NCBI GenBank assembly: GCA_964487395.1
Contig: CAZAQH010000055.1
Coordinates: forward strand, 1 to 13,651
Direction of reading: 5' to 3'
Source: RGIG8767 sp964487395
GTDB taxonomy: Bacteria > Bacillota > Clostridia > Lachnospirales > Lachnospiraceae
Length of the DNA stretch: 13,651 bases
The notes below the pieces were generated by a model, which was given only the letters and a program-made list of their open reading frames with translations, ran no database searches and was not told the origin of the DNA. Numbering within the stretch: the stretch's first letter is position 1; the number at the start of each line of letters is the position of its first letter. Of this stretch, positions 5,458 to 11,956 are shown in pieces. The position numbers and the translations under genes are program-made.

Positions 5458-7392
5458 ATGTCTAGAATTAGAGAAAAAGTAGATGTGTGTGTAGTTGGAG
5501 CCGGTCATGCCGGATGTGAAGCAGCCTTAGCCTGCGCAAGAATGGGACTTAATACTGTTATTTTTACAGTAAGTGTAGACAGTATTGCGTTAATGCCTTG
5601 TAATCCTAATGTTGGTGGAAGTTCCAAAGGACATTTGGTAAGAGAACTTGATGCACTTGGCGGTGAAATGGGAAAAAATATTGATAAAACTTTTATCCAG
5701 TCCAAAATGCTAAATATTTCCAAAGGACCGGCAGTTCATTCTCTTCGTGCTCAAGCTGATAAAGCAGAATATTCCAGAGCAATGCGTAAGGTTTTGGAAA
5801 ATCAGGATAACATCACAATAAAACAGGCAGAAGTTGTAAAACTTCTTACAAGAGAAGATTTTGATCATATTAATGAAAAAAATGAAATTGAAGAATACGA
5901 AAGAGATTACGACAATTTAGAAATAGCCGGAGTTCAAATTTTTACAGGAGCAATTTATGAATGCAAGGCAGTAGTTCTTTGTACCGGAACTTATTTAAAA
6001 GCCAGATGTTTATGTGGTGAAGCTATTACACATACTGGTCCAAACGGATTACAGCCAGCGAACTATTTAACGGATTCTTTAAAATCATTAGGAATAGAGA
6101 TACGTCGATTTAAAACAGGAACACCTGCAAGAATGGATAAGCGTTCTATTGATTTTAGTAAAATGGAAGAGCAGTTTGGGGATGAAAAAGTAGTACCATT
6201 TTCATTTTCTACCATTCCACAGGATGTACAGATTGATCAGATTTCCTGTTGGCTGACATACACAAATGAAAATACACATGAAATAATAAGAAATAATCTT
6301 GACCGCTCTCCTATTTATGCGGGAGTTATTGAAGGAACAGGACCAAGATATTGTCCATCCATAGAAGATAAAGTTGTAAAATTTGCAGATAAAGAAAGAC
6401 ACCAGGTATTTATTGAACCGGAAGGATTACATACCAATGAAATGTATGTAGGAGGAATGTCATCTTCTTTACCGGAAGATGTACAGCTTGCTATGTATCG
6501 AACAGTACCGGGACTTGAGAATTGTAAAATTGTCAGAAATGCGTATGCGATAGAATATGATTGCATTAACCCAGTCCAGCTTTATCCGACACTACAATTT
6601 AAAAATGTAAAAGGATTATTCAGTGGCGGACAGTTTAATGGAAGCAGCGGTTATGAAGAAGCTGCAGCACAGGGACTGATTGCCGGAATGAATGCAGCTT
6701 GTTTTATTCAGGAAAAAGAAATGGTAGTACTTGATCGTTCACAGGCTTACATTGGTGTTTTAATTGATGACCTGGTTACTAAAGAAAATTTTGAACCATA
6801 TCGTATGATGACATCAAGAGCAGAATACCGTTTACTGTTAAGACAGGATAATGCAGACTTAAGACTTAGAAAAATTGGTTATGAAGCAGGTCTTGTTTCA
6901 AAAGAAGATTATGAGAAAACACTTAAGAAGCAGACATTGATTGATAATGAAATTGATCGTTTAAGAAATACATCAATTGGTGCTAATAAAGAAGTTCAAA
7001 ACTTCCTGACTCAAAATGAAAGTTCGACGCTCAAAACAGGAAGTAATCTGGCAGAAATATTATGCAGACCGGAAATGACATATGAAAAATTAGCAGTAAT
7101 AGATCCTGCAAGAACAGAACTTCCGGAAGATGTCATAGAACAGGTTACGATTGAGATTAAATATGAAGGATACATTAAGAGACAAATTCATCAGGTAGAA
7201 CAATATAAGAAAATGGAAAAGAAAAAAATACCGGATGATATTGATTATGATGATATTAAAAGCCTTCGAATAGAAGCAAGACAAAAATTGAAACAGTATA
7301 AACCGATTAATGTTGGACAGGCATCTAGAATATCCGGAGTTTCCCCTGCGGATGTATCCGTTATTTTAGTATACCTGGAACATAAAAAATGA
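5458..7392 (+). CDS. mnmG: tRNA uridine-5-carboxymethylaminomethyl modification enzyme MnmG (GidA)
   Basis: MnmG is the FAD/NADH-dependent partner of MnmE in wobble-uridine modification. The 644 residues start with the dinucleotide-binding VCVVGAGHAGCEAALA (GxGxxG at Gly14, Gly16, Gly19), followed by MPCNPNVGGSSKGHLVRE. The motif GTGPRYCPSIEDK contains Cys299, equivalent to the catalytic Cys277 of the E. coli enzyme. HTNEMYVGGMSSSLP and the FSGGQFNGSSGYEEAAAQG segment are also intact. The C-terminal helical domain ends QASRISGVSPADVSVILVYL. It is slightly longer than usual, mainly from a charged insertion at about 131-153. AGGAAGG at 5444-5450 is 7 bases before the ATG. rsmG follows at once, without an intergenic gap. 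Confidence 0.98.
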   Translation: MSRIREKVDVCVVGAGHAGCEAALACARMGLNTVIFTVSVDSIALMPCNPNVGGSSKGHLVRELDALGGEMGKNIDKTFIQSKMLNISKGPAVHSLRAQADKAEYSRAMRKVLENQDNITIKQAEVVKLLTREDFDHINEKNEIEEYERDYDNLEIAGVQIFTGAIYECKAVVLCTGTYLKARCLCGEAITHTGPNGLQPANYLTDSLKSLGIEIRRFKTGTPARMDKRSIDFSKMEEQFGDEKVVPFSFSTIPQDVQIDQISCWLTYTNENTHEIIRNNLDRSPIYAGVIEGTGPRYCPSIEDKVVKFADKERHQVFIEPEGLHTNEMYVGGMSSSLPEDVQLAMYRTVPGLENCKIVRNAYAIEYDCINPVQLYPTLQFKNVKGLFSGGQFNGSSGYEEAAAQGLIAGMNAACFIQEKEMVVLDRSQAYIGVLIDDLVTKENFEPYRMMTSRAEYRLLLRQDNADLRLRKIGYEAGLVSKEDYEKTLKKQTLIDNEIDRLRNTSIGANKEVQNFLTQNESSTLKTGSNLAEILCRPEMTYEKLAVIDPARTELPEDVIEQVTIEIKYEGYIKRQIHQVEQYKKMEKKKIPDDIDYDDIKSLRIEARQKLKQYKPINVGQASRISGVSPADVSVILVYLEHKK

Positions 7393-7404
7393 ATGGAAAT
7401 GCAA

Positions 7405-8130
7405 ATGGTTAATAATATAGAAGAAAAATTTATTCGCAACCTGTTATCATTTAATATACAATTATCAGAAATGCAGTTAATGCAATTTCAGACATATTAT
7501 AAAATGTTAATTGAGTGGAATGAAAAAATTAATCTGACTGCAATAACAGATTACGAAGAAGTATTAACAAAACACTTTTTAGACAGTCTTTCCATTGCAA
7601 GAGTTTTAAAAGAAAAAGAAAACATCAGATTAATTGATATTGGTACAGGTGCAGGTTTTCCTGGGATTCCCATAAAAATTGTTTTTCCCCAGATATCGGT
7701 TACTTTACTTGATTCTTTACAGAAAAGAGTATCTTTTTTAGATGAAGTAATTTCAGAATTGCAGCTATCTTCTATCGACACAATTCATGGCAGAGCAGAA
7801 GATTTTGCAAAACAGGAAGAATACAGAGAACAATATGATATTTGCGTTTCAAGAGCAGTTGCTAATTTATCAACTTTGTCAGAGTTATGTATTCCATTTG
7901 TAAAAGTTGGAGGATCCTTTATATCATATAAATCCGAAAAGGCGGATATGGAAATTTTGGAGGCACAAAAAGCAGTTACATTATTTGGTGGAAATACAAT
8001 TCTTAAAAATTCTTTTTCATTATCGGATACAGATTTTGAAAGAAATCTTTTGGTAATTGAAAAAATAAACCACACGCCTTTAAAGTATCCAAGAAAAGCA
8101 GGCACTCCGGCAAAACAACCAATTAAATAA
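7405..8130 (+). CDS. rsmG: 16S rRNA (guanine-N7) methyltransferase RsmG (GidB)
   Basis: RsmG methylates N7 of G527 (E. coli numbering) in 16S rRNA with S-adenosylmethionine. In the form chosen here (241 residues, close to the 239 of B. subtilis) the SAM-binding loop is DIGTGAGFPGIP (78-89), followed by LLDSLQKRVSFL, VSRAVANL (148-155) and the C-terminal YPRKAGTP (228-235). The start is uncertain: in-frame ATGs occur at 7393, 7399 and 7405. The one at 7405 has GGA seven bases upstream and gives MVNNIEEKF, which aligns with the B. subtilis start MNIEEF; 7393 would add MEMQ and directly abut the mnmG stop codon. Translation is probably coupled to mnmG. Confidence 0.96.
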   Translation: MVNNIEEKFIRNLLSFNIQLSEMQLMQFQTYYKMLIEWNEKINLTAITDYEEVLTKHFLDSLSIARVLKEKENIRLIDIGTGAGFPGIPIKIVFPQISVTLLDSLQKRVSFLDEVISELQLSSIDTIHGRAEDFAKQEEYREQYDICVSRAVANLSTLSELCIPFVKVGGSFISYKSEKADMEILEAQKAVTLFGGNTILKNSFSLSDTDFERNLLVIEKINHTPLKYPRKAGTPAKQPIK

Positions 8131-8194
8131 AACAACCGATACTGTACCTATGAAGGATTATTCACTAGCTACTCTTTAAGTAGAGTTGGAGTAT

Positions 8195-8198
8195 GAGG
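8195..8198 (+). promoter_or_regulatory. Shine-Dalgarno sequence favouring the 8205 start of the kinase gene
   Basis: GAGG lies 6 bases before ATG 8205. The upstream ATG at 8193 has GGAG only one base before it, too close for normal initiation. Confidence 0.5.
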
Positions 8199-8204
8199 CA
8201 AAAG

Positions 8205-8855
8205 ATGAAACAGGAATTAGAAAATTATTATTATTACAAACAGATACAAGAAATAGAACGTAATCGTATTGCAAACGAATTACACGATACTTCTCTGCAA
8301 AATCTTACACACCTCACACACAAAATCGAACTTGCAGGATTATATCTGGATAAAGATATTATTAAGACAAAATTAGAACTTGCAGAAATTAATAAAGAAC
8401 TAAAAAATATTATTAATGATATTCGTGGTACAATATTTGATTTACGACCAATGACATTTGATGACCTGGGATTAAAAGAAACCATAGAAAGATACTGCGA
8501 AAATATTTCTATTCAAAGTGATTTAAACGTTGTTTATGATATTGACGAAATCAAACTGGAAGATAATGATAGAATGTTAGATATTTACAGAATAATTCAG
8601 GAATGTATCTCAAATGTGATAAAGCATGCAAAGGCAAAAAAATTAACTATTGATTTAAAGAATGAATCATGTAAAATAATTATATTAATATCGGATGATG
8701 GTATAGGATATAATTACGAGTCCAATGTTGAAAAGAATCATTTTGGATTGAAAATTATAAAAGAGAGAATTCAATTTTTAAATGGGGATTATACGGTTAG
8801 TTCCATACAAAACAAGGGAACTACTGTAAAAATAGAAATACCAAAGAACAAATAA
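8205..8855 (+). CDS. DegS/NarL-type sensor histidine kinase lacking a sensor domain
   Basis: A cytoplasmic histidine kinase of the HisKA_3 (HPK7) family, predicted to phosphorylate the response regulator encoded just downstream. From ATG 8205 it has 216 residues (220 from ATG 8193). A short helical lead (ENYYYYKQIQEIERNRIA) runs straight into the H-box ELHDTSLQNLTH, with phospho-acceptor His27 and the HDxxxQ pattern (Gln32) linked to phosphatase activity. Next are DIRGTIFDLRPMTFDDLGL, as in DegS, the N-box ECISNVIKHA (Asn137), G1 SDDGIGY (about 163-169) and G2 FGLKIIKERI, ending GTTVKIEIP. There is no membrane segment, PAS or GAF domain and almost no N-terminal input region; DegS of B. subtilis is 385 residues. 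Either it senses through a partner or its input is minimal. No promoter was found in the 74 bases after rsmG. Confidence 0.93.
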   Translation: MKQELENYYYYKQIQEIERNRIANELHDTSLQNLTHLTHKIELAGLYLDKDIIKTKLELAEINKELKNIINDIRGTIFDLRPMTFDDLGLKETIERYCENISIQSDLNVVYDIDEIKLEDNDRMLDIYRIIQECISNVIKHAKAKKLTIDLKNESCKIIILISDDGIGYNYESNVEKNHFGLKIIKERIQFLNGDYTVSSIQNKGTTVKIEIPKNK

Positions 8856-8887
8856 TATTAAGAGATTAAAGGGGAAAGGGTGAAAAA

Positions 8888-9532
8888 ATGAGTTTAAATG
8901 TAATACTTGCGGATGATCATGTTTTAATAAGAGAGGGAATCAAACAATTATTAGAATTTGATGGTTCAATCAATGTAATTGATGAAGCGGGTGATGGGGA
9001 AGAGTGTATAGAAAAATGCAAGAGAGAGAAACCGGATGTTTTGTTACTGGATATCAATATGCCTAATATGAATGGTATTGAAACTTTGAAGGTAATAAAA
9101 AAAGAAAAAATGAAAATGAAAGTTTTGATGCTGACTGTACATAATGAGATTGAATATTTAGTAAAAGCAATTGATATGGGAGTAGATGGATATATTTTAA
9201 AAGATTCAGGATGTGCAGAATTAAAAGAAGCGATTCAGACAGTTATAAATGGAGAGTCTTATATTCAACCAAAGTTACTGCCGGCATTAAATAATTATTT
9301 AATAAGAAAAGATATTGATAAAGATAAATTACATCTTTTAACAAAAAGAGAATTAGAAGTTCTTATTCAGGTTGCAAAAGGTAATTTCAATAAAGATATT
9401 GCACTTAATTTAAATATTAGTGAACGTACTGTAAAAAACCATATGTCCAGCATATTTAAAAAAATTGAAGTTAATGATAGAACGCAGGCAGCCGTAGTTG
9501 CAATAAAAAACAATCTAGTATCGTTACATTAG
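8888..9532 (+). CDS. DegU/NarL-family response regulator
   Basis: A two-component transcription factor, 214 residues, paired with the kinase ending 32 bases upstream. The receiver domain (about 3-120) has the acidic pair Asp9-Asp10 (ADDH), phospho-acceptor Asp55 in LLLDINMPNMNG, Thr83 and Lys105 (YILKDSG), so it should be phosphorylatable. The LuxR-type helix-turn-helix spans about 149-210: LTKRELEVLIQVAKGNFNKD, then ISERTVKNHMSSIFKKIEV. The tail VNDRTQAAVVAIKN closely resembles B. subtilis DegU (VNDRTQAVVVAIKN). Gene targets cannot be inferred. AAAGGG sits 7 bases before the ATG, with a second G-run further up. A parS palindrome that also looks like a terminator begins right after its stop codon. 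Confidence 0.95.
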   Translation: MSLNVILADDHVLIREGIKQLLEFDGSINVIDEAGDGEECIEKCKREKPDVLLLDINMPNMNGIETLKVIKKEKMKMKVLMLTVHNEIEYLVKAIDMGVDGYILKDSGCAELKEAIQTVINGESYIQPKLLPALNNYLIRKDIDKDKLHLLTKRELEVLIQVAKGNFNKDIALNLNISERTVKNHMSSIFKKIEVNDRTQAAVVAIKNNLVSLH

Positions 9533-9536
9533 CAAT

Positions 9537-9572
9537 AAAGGATGTTTCACGTGAAACATCTTTTATTTTTTT
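9537..9572 (+). terminator. Likely intrinsic terminator of the two-component operon, containing parS1
   Basis: The perfect palindrome at 9541-9560, extended by AAAG/TTTT (9537-9540 and 9561-9564, one G-U), can fold as a 12-bp stem with loop ACGT. It is followed by a T-rich run (9561-9571, interrupted once by A). It lies four bases after the response-regulator stop codon, where a terminator is expected. In the minus direction no T run follows. Confidence 0.65.
9543..9558. promoter_or_regulatory. parS site 1 (perfect)
   Basis: TGTTTCACGTGAAACA, an exact match to the Bacillus/Firmicutes parS consensus. It is the ParB loading and nucleation site. The palindrome extends by GA/TC on each side, to 20 bp. 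Confidence 0.95.
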
Positions 9573-9600
9573 ATAAATATAAAAAAGAGACACCACATAA

Positions 9601-9616
9601 TGTTTCACGTGAAACA
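9601..9616. promoter_or_regulatory. parS site 2 (perfect)
   Basis: TGTTTCACGTGAAACA, a second exact parS 58 bp after the first. Its palindrome extends by TAA/TTA to 22 bp (9598-9619). No T run follows, so this copy does not look like a terminator. Confidence 0.95.
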
Positions 9617-9645
9617 TTAAGCCCCAACATCTAGTTCTAAACTAC

Positions 9646-9682
9646 CGTGAAACATTTTTTAAATGAAGCGTGAAACATTTTT
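9646..9682 (+). repeat. Direct repeat of a half-parS word (CGTGAAACATTTTT)
   Basis: The 14-base word CGTGAAACATTTTT occurs at 9646-9659 and 9669-9682, start to start 23 bp. Each carries the right half of parS (CGTGAAACA) but the left half is unrelated. They lie upstream of the predicted parA promoter and may be decayed parS copies or weak ParB sites. Confidence 0.6.
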
Positions 9683-9715
9683 AGCGAATTCAAGGTAGAA
9701 TCTATAAAGAAACCG

Positions 9716-9724
9716 TGCTATAAT
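9716..9724 (+). promoter_or_regulatory. Extended -10 promoter of the parA-parB unit
   Basis: TGCTATAAT is a TGn extension plus a perfect TATAAT; no good -35 is visible, as is common for extended -10 promoters. Transcription would start near 9731, about 44 bases before the parA ATG. Confidence 0.65.
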
Positions 9725-9774
9725 TTGTAAGTATTACATATTACATGGTCAAATAAACTTGAAAGGTAAAGAAA

Positions 9775-10542
9775 ATGGGAAGAATTATTGCAATTGCCAA
9801 TCAAAAAGGCGGAGTCGGCAAAACTACAACAGCTATTAATCTCTCATCAGCTCTTGCTGAATGTGGCAAGAAAGTTTTGGTGATTGATACCGATCCACAG
9901 GGCAACACAACAAGTGGACTTGGAGTAGATAAAAATAATTTAGATAACACTATTTATGAATTAATTTTAGGAGAAAGTTCGATTCATGAATGTATTCTAA
10001 AAGATGTTTTAAAAGGGGTAGCGGTATTACCTTCTAATGTTAATCTTGCAGCTGCAGAAATAGAATTAATCGGAGTAGACAAAAAAGAGTTTATTCTTAA
10101 GAAGGAAGTGGACTGGGTTAAGGATCAATATGATTATATTCTAATTGATTGTCCTCCTTCACTTAGCATGTTAACAATAAATGCAATGACAACGGCTAAT
10201 ACGGTTTTAGTTCCAATTCAGTGTGAATATTATGCTTTGGAAGGATTAAGTCAGTTAATACATACAGTAAATCTTGTAAAAGAAAGATTAAATCCGGAAC
10301 TGGCAATGGAAGGTGTTGTCTTTACTATGTTTGATTCAAGAACAAATTTGTCGAATCAGGTAGTAGAAAACGTAAAAGAACATTTTAAACAGAAAGTATT
10401 TAATACTGTTATTCCACGAAACATTCGACTTGCAGAGGCACCAAGTTACGGAATGCCTATCAGCGAATATGATCCAAAATCAGCGGGAGCAGAAGCTTAT
10501 CGTTTATTAGCAAAAGAGATTATCGAAAGAAAGGATGTGTAG
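9775..10542 (+). CDS. parA: Chromosome partitioning ATPase ParA (Soj)
   Basis: ParA is a deviant Walker-type ATPase that binds DNA non-specifically when dimeric and moves ParB-parS complexes; its Bacillus relative Soj also regulates DnaA. The 255 residues have no N-terminal helix-turn-helix, as for chromosomal Soj-type proteins. The deviant Walker A is KGGVGKTT (11-18, with the signature Lys11), the A' region is VLVIDTDPQGN (Asp38/Asp40), and Walker B is YILIDCPPSL (Asp125). IQCEYYALEGL and VIPRNIRLAEAPSYGMPI are typical of the family. GAAAGG at 9761-9766 lies 8 bases before the ATG. It has its own extended -10 promoter and two parS sites upstream, and parB follows after 2 bases. Confidence 0.98.
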   Translation: MGRIIAIANQKGGVGKTTTAINLSSALAECGKKVLVIDTDPQGNTTSGLGVDKNNLDNTIYELILGESSIHECILKDVLKGVAVLPSNVNLAAAEIELIGVDKKEFILKKEVDWVKDQYDYILIDCPPSLSMLTINAMTTANTVLVPIQCEYYALEGLSQLIHTVNLVKERLNPELAMEGVVFTMFDSRTNLSNQVVENVKEHFKQKVFNTVIPRNIRLAEAPSYGMPISEYDPKSAGAEAYRLLAKEIIERKDV

Positions 10543-10544
10543 AA

Positions 10545-11423
10545 ATGGCAGCAAGAGGACTTGGAAAAGGATTGGATTCCTTAATACCGGATGCGGTTGG
10601 ACCATCCAAGGGTAATGAGAAAGAGAAAATCAAACCACAATCACCGGATTCAGTAGTAGATATCAATATGGTAGAACCAAATAGAGATCAGCCACGTAAG
10701 AAATTTGATGAGAATGCGTTGTTGGAATTAGCAGAATCAATTAAACAATATGGATTATTACAGCCAATTTTAGTACAAGATCGTAAAACATATTATGAAA
10801 TAATTGCAGGAGAACGTCGTTGGAGAGCGGCAAAACTTGCAGGACTTAAAAAAGTTCCTGTAATTATAAGAAATCTTACAGAGCAGGAAATCGTCGAAAT
10901 ATCTTTAATTGAAAATATTCAAAGAGAAGATTTAAATCCGATTGAAGAAGCATTAGCATATAAGAAGTTGTTAACAGAATTTAATTTAAAACAGGAAGAA
11001 GTTGCAGAAAGAGTTTCTAAAAGCAGAACAGCTGTTACCAATTCTATGAGATTGTTAAAGCTCTGTGATGATGTTCAAAAAATGGTTGTGGAAGATAAAC
11101 TTTCCACAGGTCATGCAAGAGCAATTCTTTCAATTGAAGACCCAGAGGAACAATTCACACTTGCTAAAAAGATTTATGATGAAAAAATGAGTGTTCGTGA
11201 TGTAGAAAAGTATATTAAGAACATGAATAAACCGGTAAAACCTAAAAAAGAAGAGAATAAGTCACTTAGTGTTATTTATCAGGATGTTGAAGATAAATTA
11301 AAAAGTTCTTTGGGAACAAAGGTATCTGTTTCATCAAAGGACGGAAATGGTTCTGGAAAAATTGAAATAGAATTTTACACACATGATGATCTTGACAGAA
11401 TTATTGAAATACTAATGAAATAA
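10545..11423 (+). CDS. parB: Chromosome partitioning protein ParB (Spo0J)
   Basis: ParB is the CTP-dependent DNA clamp that loads at parS, slides along DNA and recruits ParA and SMC. The 292 residues begin with the ParA-stimulating peptide ARGLGKGLDSLIP. The N-terminal ParB/Srx domain spans about 38-127, with the CTP-binding GERRWRA (89-95) and ENIQRE (123-128). The DNA-binding helix-turn-helix is at about 149-170 (EEVAERVSKSRTAVTNSMRL), followed by LSTGHARAI (186-194). The C-terminal dimer domain is about 240-292, after a Lys/Pro-rich linker. AAAGGA inside the parA end gives the ribosome binding site. Exact parS sites less than 1.1 kb upstream fit its role. It is ParB rather than Noc because it pairs with parA and with canonical parS. 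Confidence 0.98.
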   Translation: MAARGLGKGLDSLIPDAVGPSKGNEKEKIKPQSPDSVVDINMVEPNRDQPRKKFDENALLELAESIKQYGLLQPILVQDRKTYYEIIAGERRWRAAKLAGLKKVPVIIRNLTEQEIVEISLIENIQREDLNPIEEALAYKKLLTEFNLKQEEVAERVSKSRTAVTNSMRLLKLCDDVQKMVVEDKLSTGHARAILSIEDPEEQFTLAKKIYDEKMSVRDVEKYIKNMNKPVKPKKEENKSLSVIYQDVEDKLKSSLGTKVSVSSKDGNGSGKIEIEFYTHDDLDRIIEILMK

Positions 11424-11445
11424 AACGAAAGGTTTGGTTATTCAA

Positions 11446-11955
11446 ATGACAAGTAATTTACTGAATCAAATGGGATTAGGTAATATAGATATAGGTTATC
11501 TGTTTTTGGGGATGACAATTTTTCTATTAATACTTTTTATATTATTAATCGTATTTATTTGTAAAGAAGAGAAACTCAGAAAAAGATATAAAAAATTTAT
11601 GCAGGGAAAAGAAGCTCGCAGCTTGGAAAAAGAAATTGTTGGATTGTACGAAGACAACAAATTTCTTAAAAACATGGTAGATAATAATAAGAAAGATATT
11701 AGACAATTATATCGAAATGTTTCAAAAGCTTTTCAGAAGGTTGGTATTGTAAAGTATGATGCGTATCAACAGATGGGTGGGCTGCTAAGTTTTTCACTTG
11801 CGTTATTAGATGAAAATAATAATGGATTTATTGTTAATTCTGTTCATAGTGCAGAAGGTTGTTACACCTATACAAAAGAAATTCGAAATGGAACGTGCAA
11901 ATTAGAATTAGGAAATGAAGAAAAGGTGGCACTTGATCAGGCGATGGGAGTTTAA
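11446..11955 (+). CDS. Membrane-anchored DUF4446 family protein, function unknown
   Basis: I recognise the DUF4446 family, often found next to parB in Clostridia; its function is not established. From ATG 11446 it has 169 residues: a short outside N-terminus, one membrane span at about 17-38 (YLFLGMTIFLLILFILLIVF), a positively charged inner flank (KEEKLRKRYKKF), a helical and probably coiled-coil stretch (about 55-95), then the conserved QKVGIVKYDAYQQMGGLLSF region with SLALLDENNNGFIVNSVHS and a charged end. The charge pattern predicts the soluble domain in the cytoplasm. The start is uncertain: TTG 11434 has AAAGG only one base before it, while ATG 11446 has it 13 bases before. It is cotranscribed with parAB, so a membrane role near the origin complex is possible (inference). 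Confidence 0.85.
   Translation: MTSNLLNQMGLGNIDIGYLFLGMTIFLLILFILLIVFICKEEKLRKRYKKFMQGKEARSLEKEIVGLYEDNKFLKNMVDNNKKDIRQLYRNVSKAFQKVGIVKYDAYQQMGGLLSFSLALLDENNNGFIVNSVHSAEGCYTYTKEIRNGTCKLELGNEEKVALDQAMGV
11946..11950 (+). promoter_or_regulatory. Shine-Dalgarno sequence fixing the start of the HD-GYP gene
   Basis: GGGAG is 6 bases before ATG 11957 and lies inside the last codons of the DUF4446 gene. An in-frame ATG at 11915 has no such signal and would overlap the upstream gene by 41 bases. Confidence 0.8.
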
Positions 11956-11956
11956 T

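Noticed and set aside
5848..5916. Charged insertion in MnmG (about residues 131-153) as a possible new domain
   Set aside because: Only about 20 residues, low complexity and between strands of the FAD domain; an ordinary loop-length difference.
7785..8135. 116-codon minus-strand open frame over the rsmG 3' half
   Set aside because: Antisense to conserved RsmG residues, with no family signature; a coding shadow.
8131..8192. Terminator or promoter in the rsmG-kinase gap
   Set aside because: Only a 5-bp CTACT/AGTAG stem without a T run and no paired -35/-10 could be found; too weak to call.
9733..9746. Tandem ATTACAT repeat in the parA leader
   Set aside because: Two copies of a 7-base AT-rich word; too short to distinguish from chance, and not the origin ATTATGTAA word.
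11915..11956. N-terminal extension of the HD-GYP protein from ATG 11915 (MKKRWHLIRRWEFN)
   Set aside because: It overlaps the DUF4446 gene out of frame and lacks a ribosome binding site; GGGAG before ATG 11957 gives the better start.
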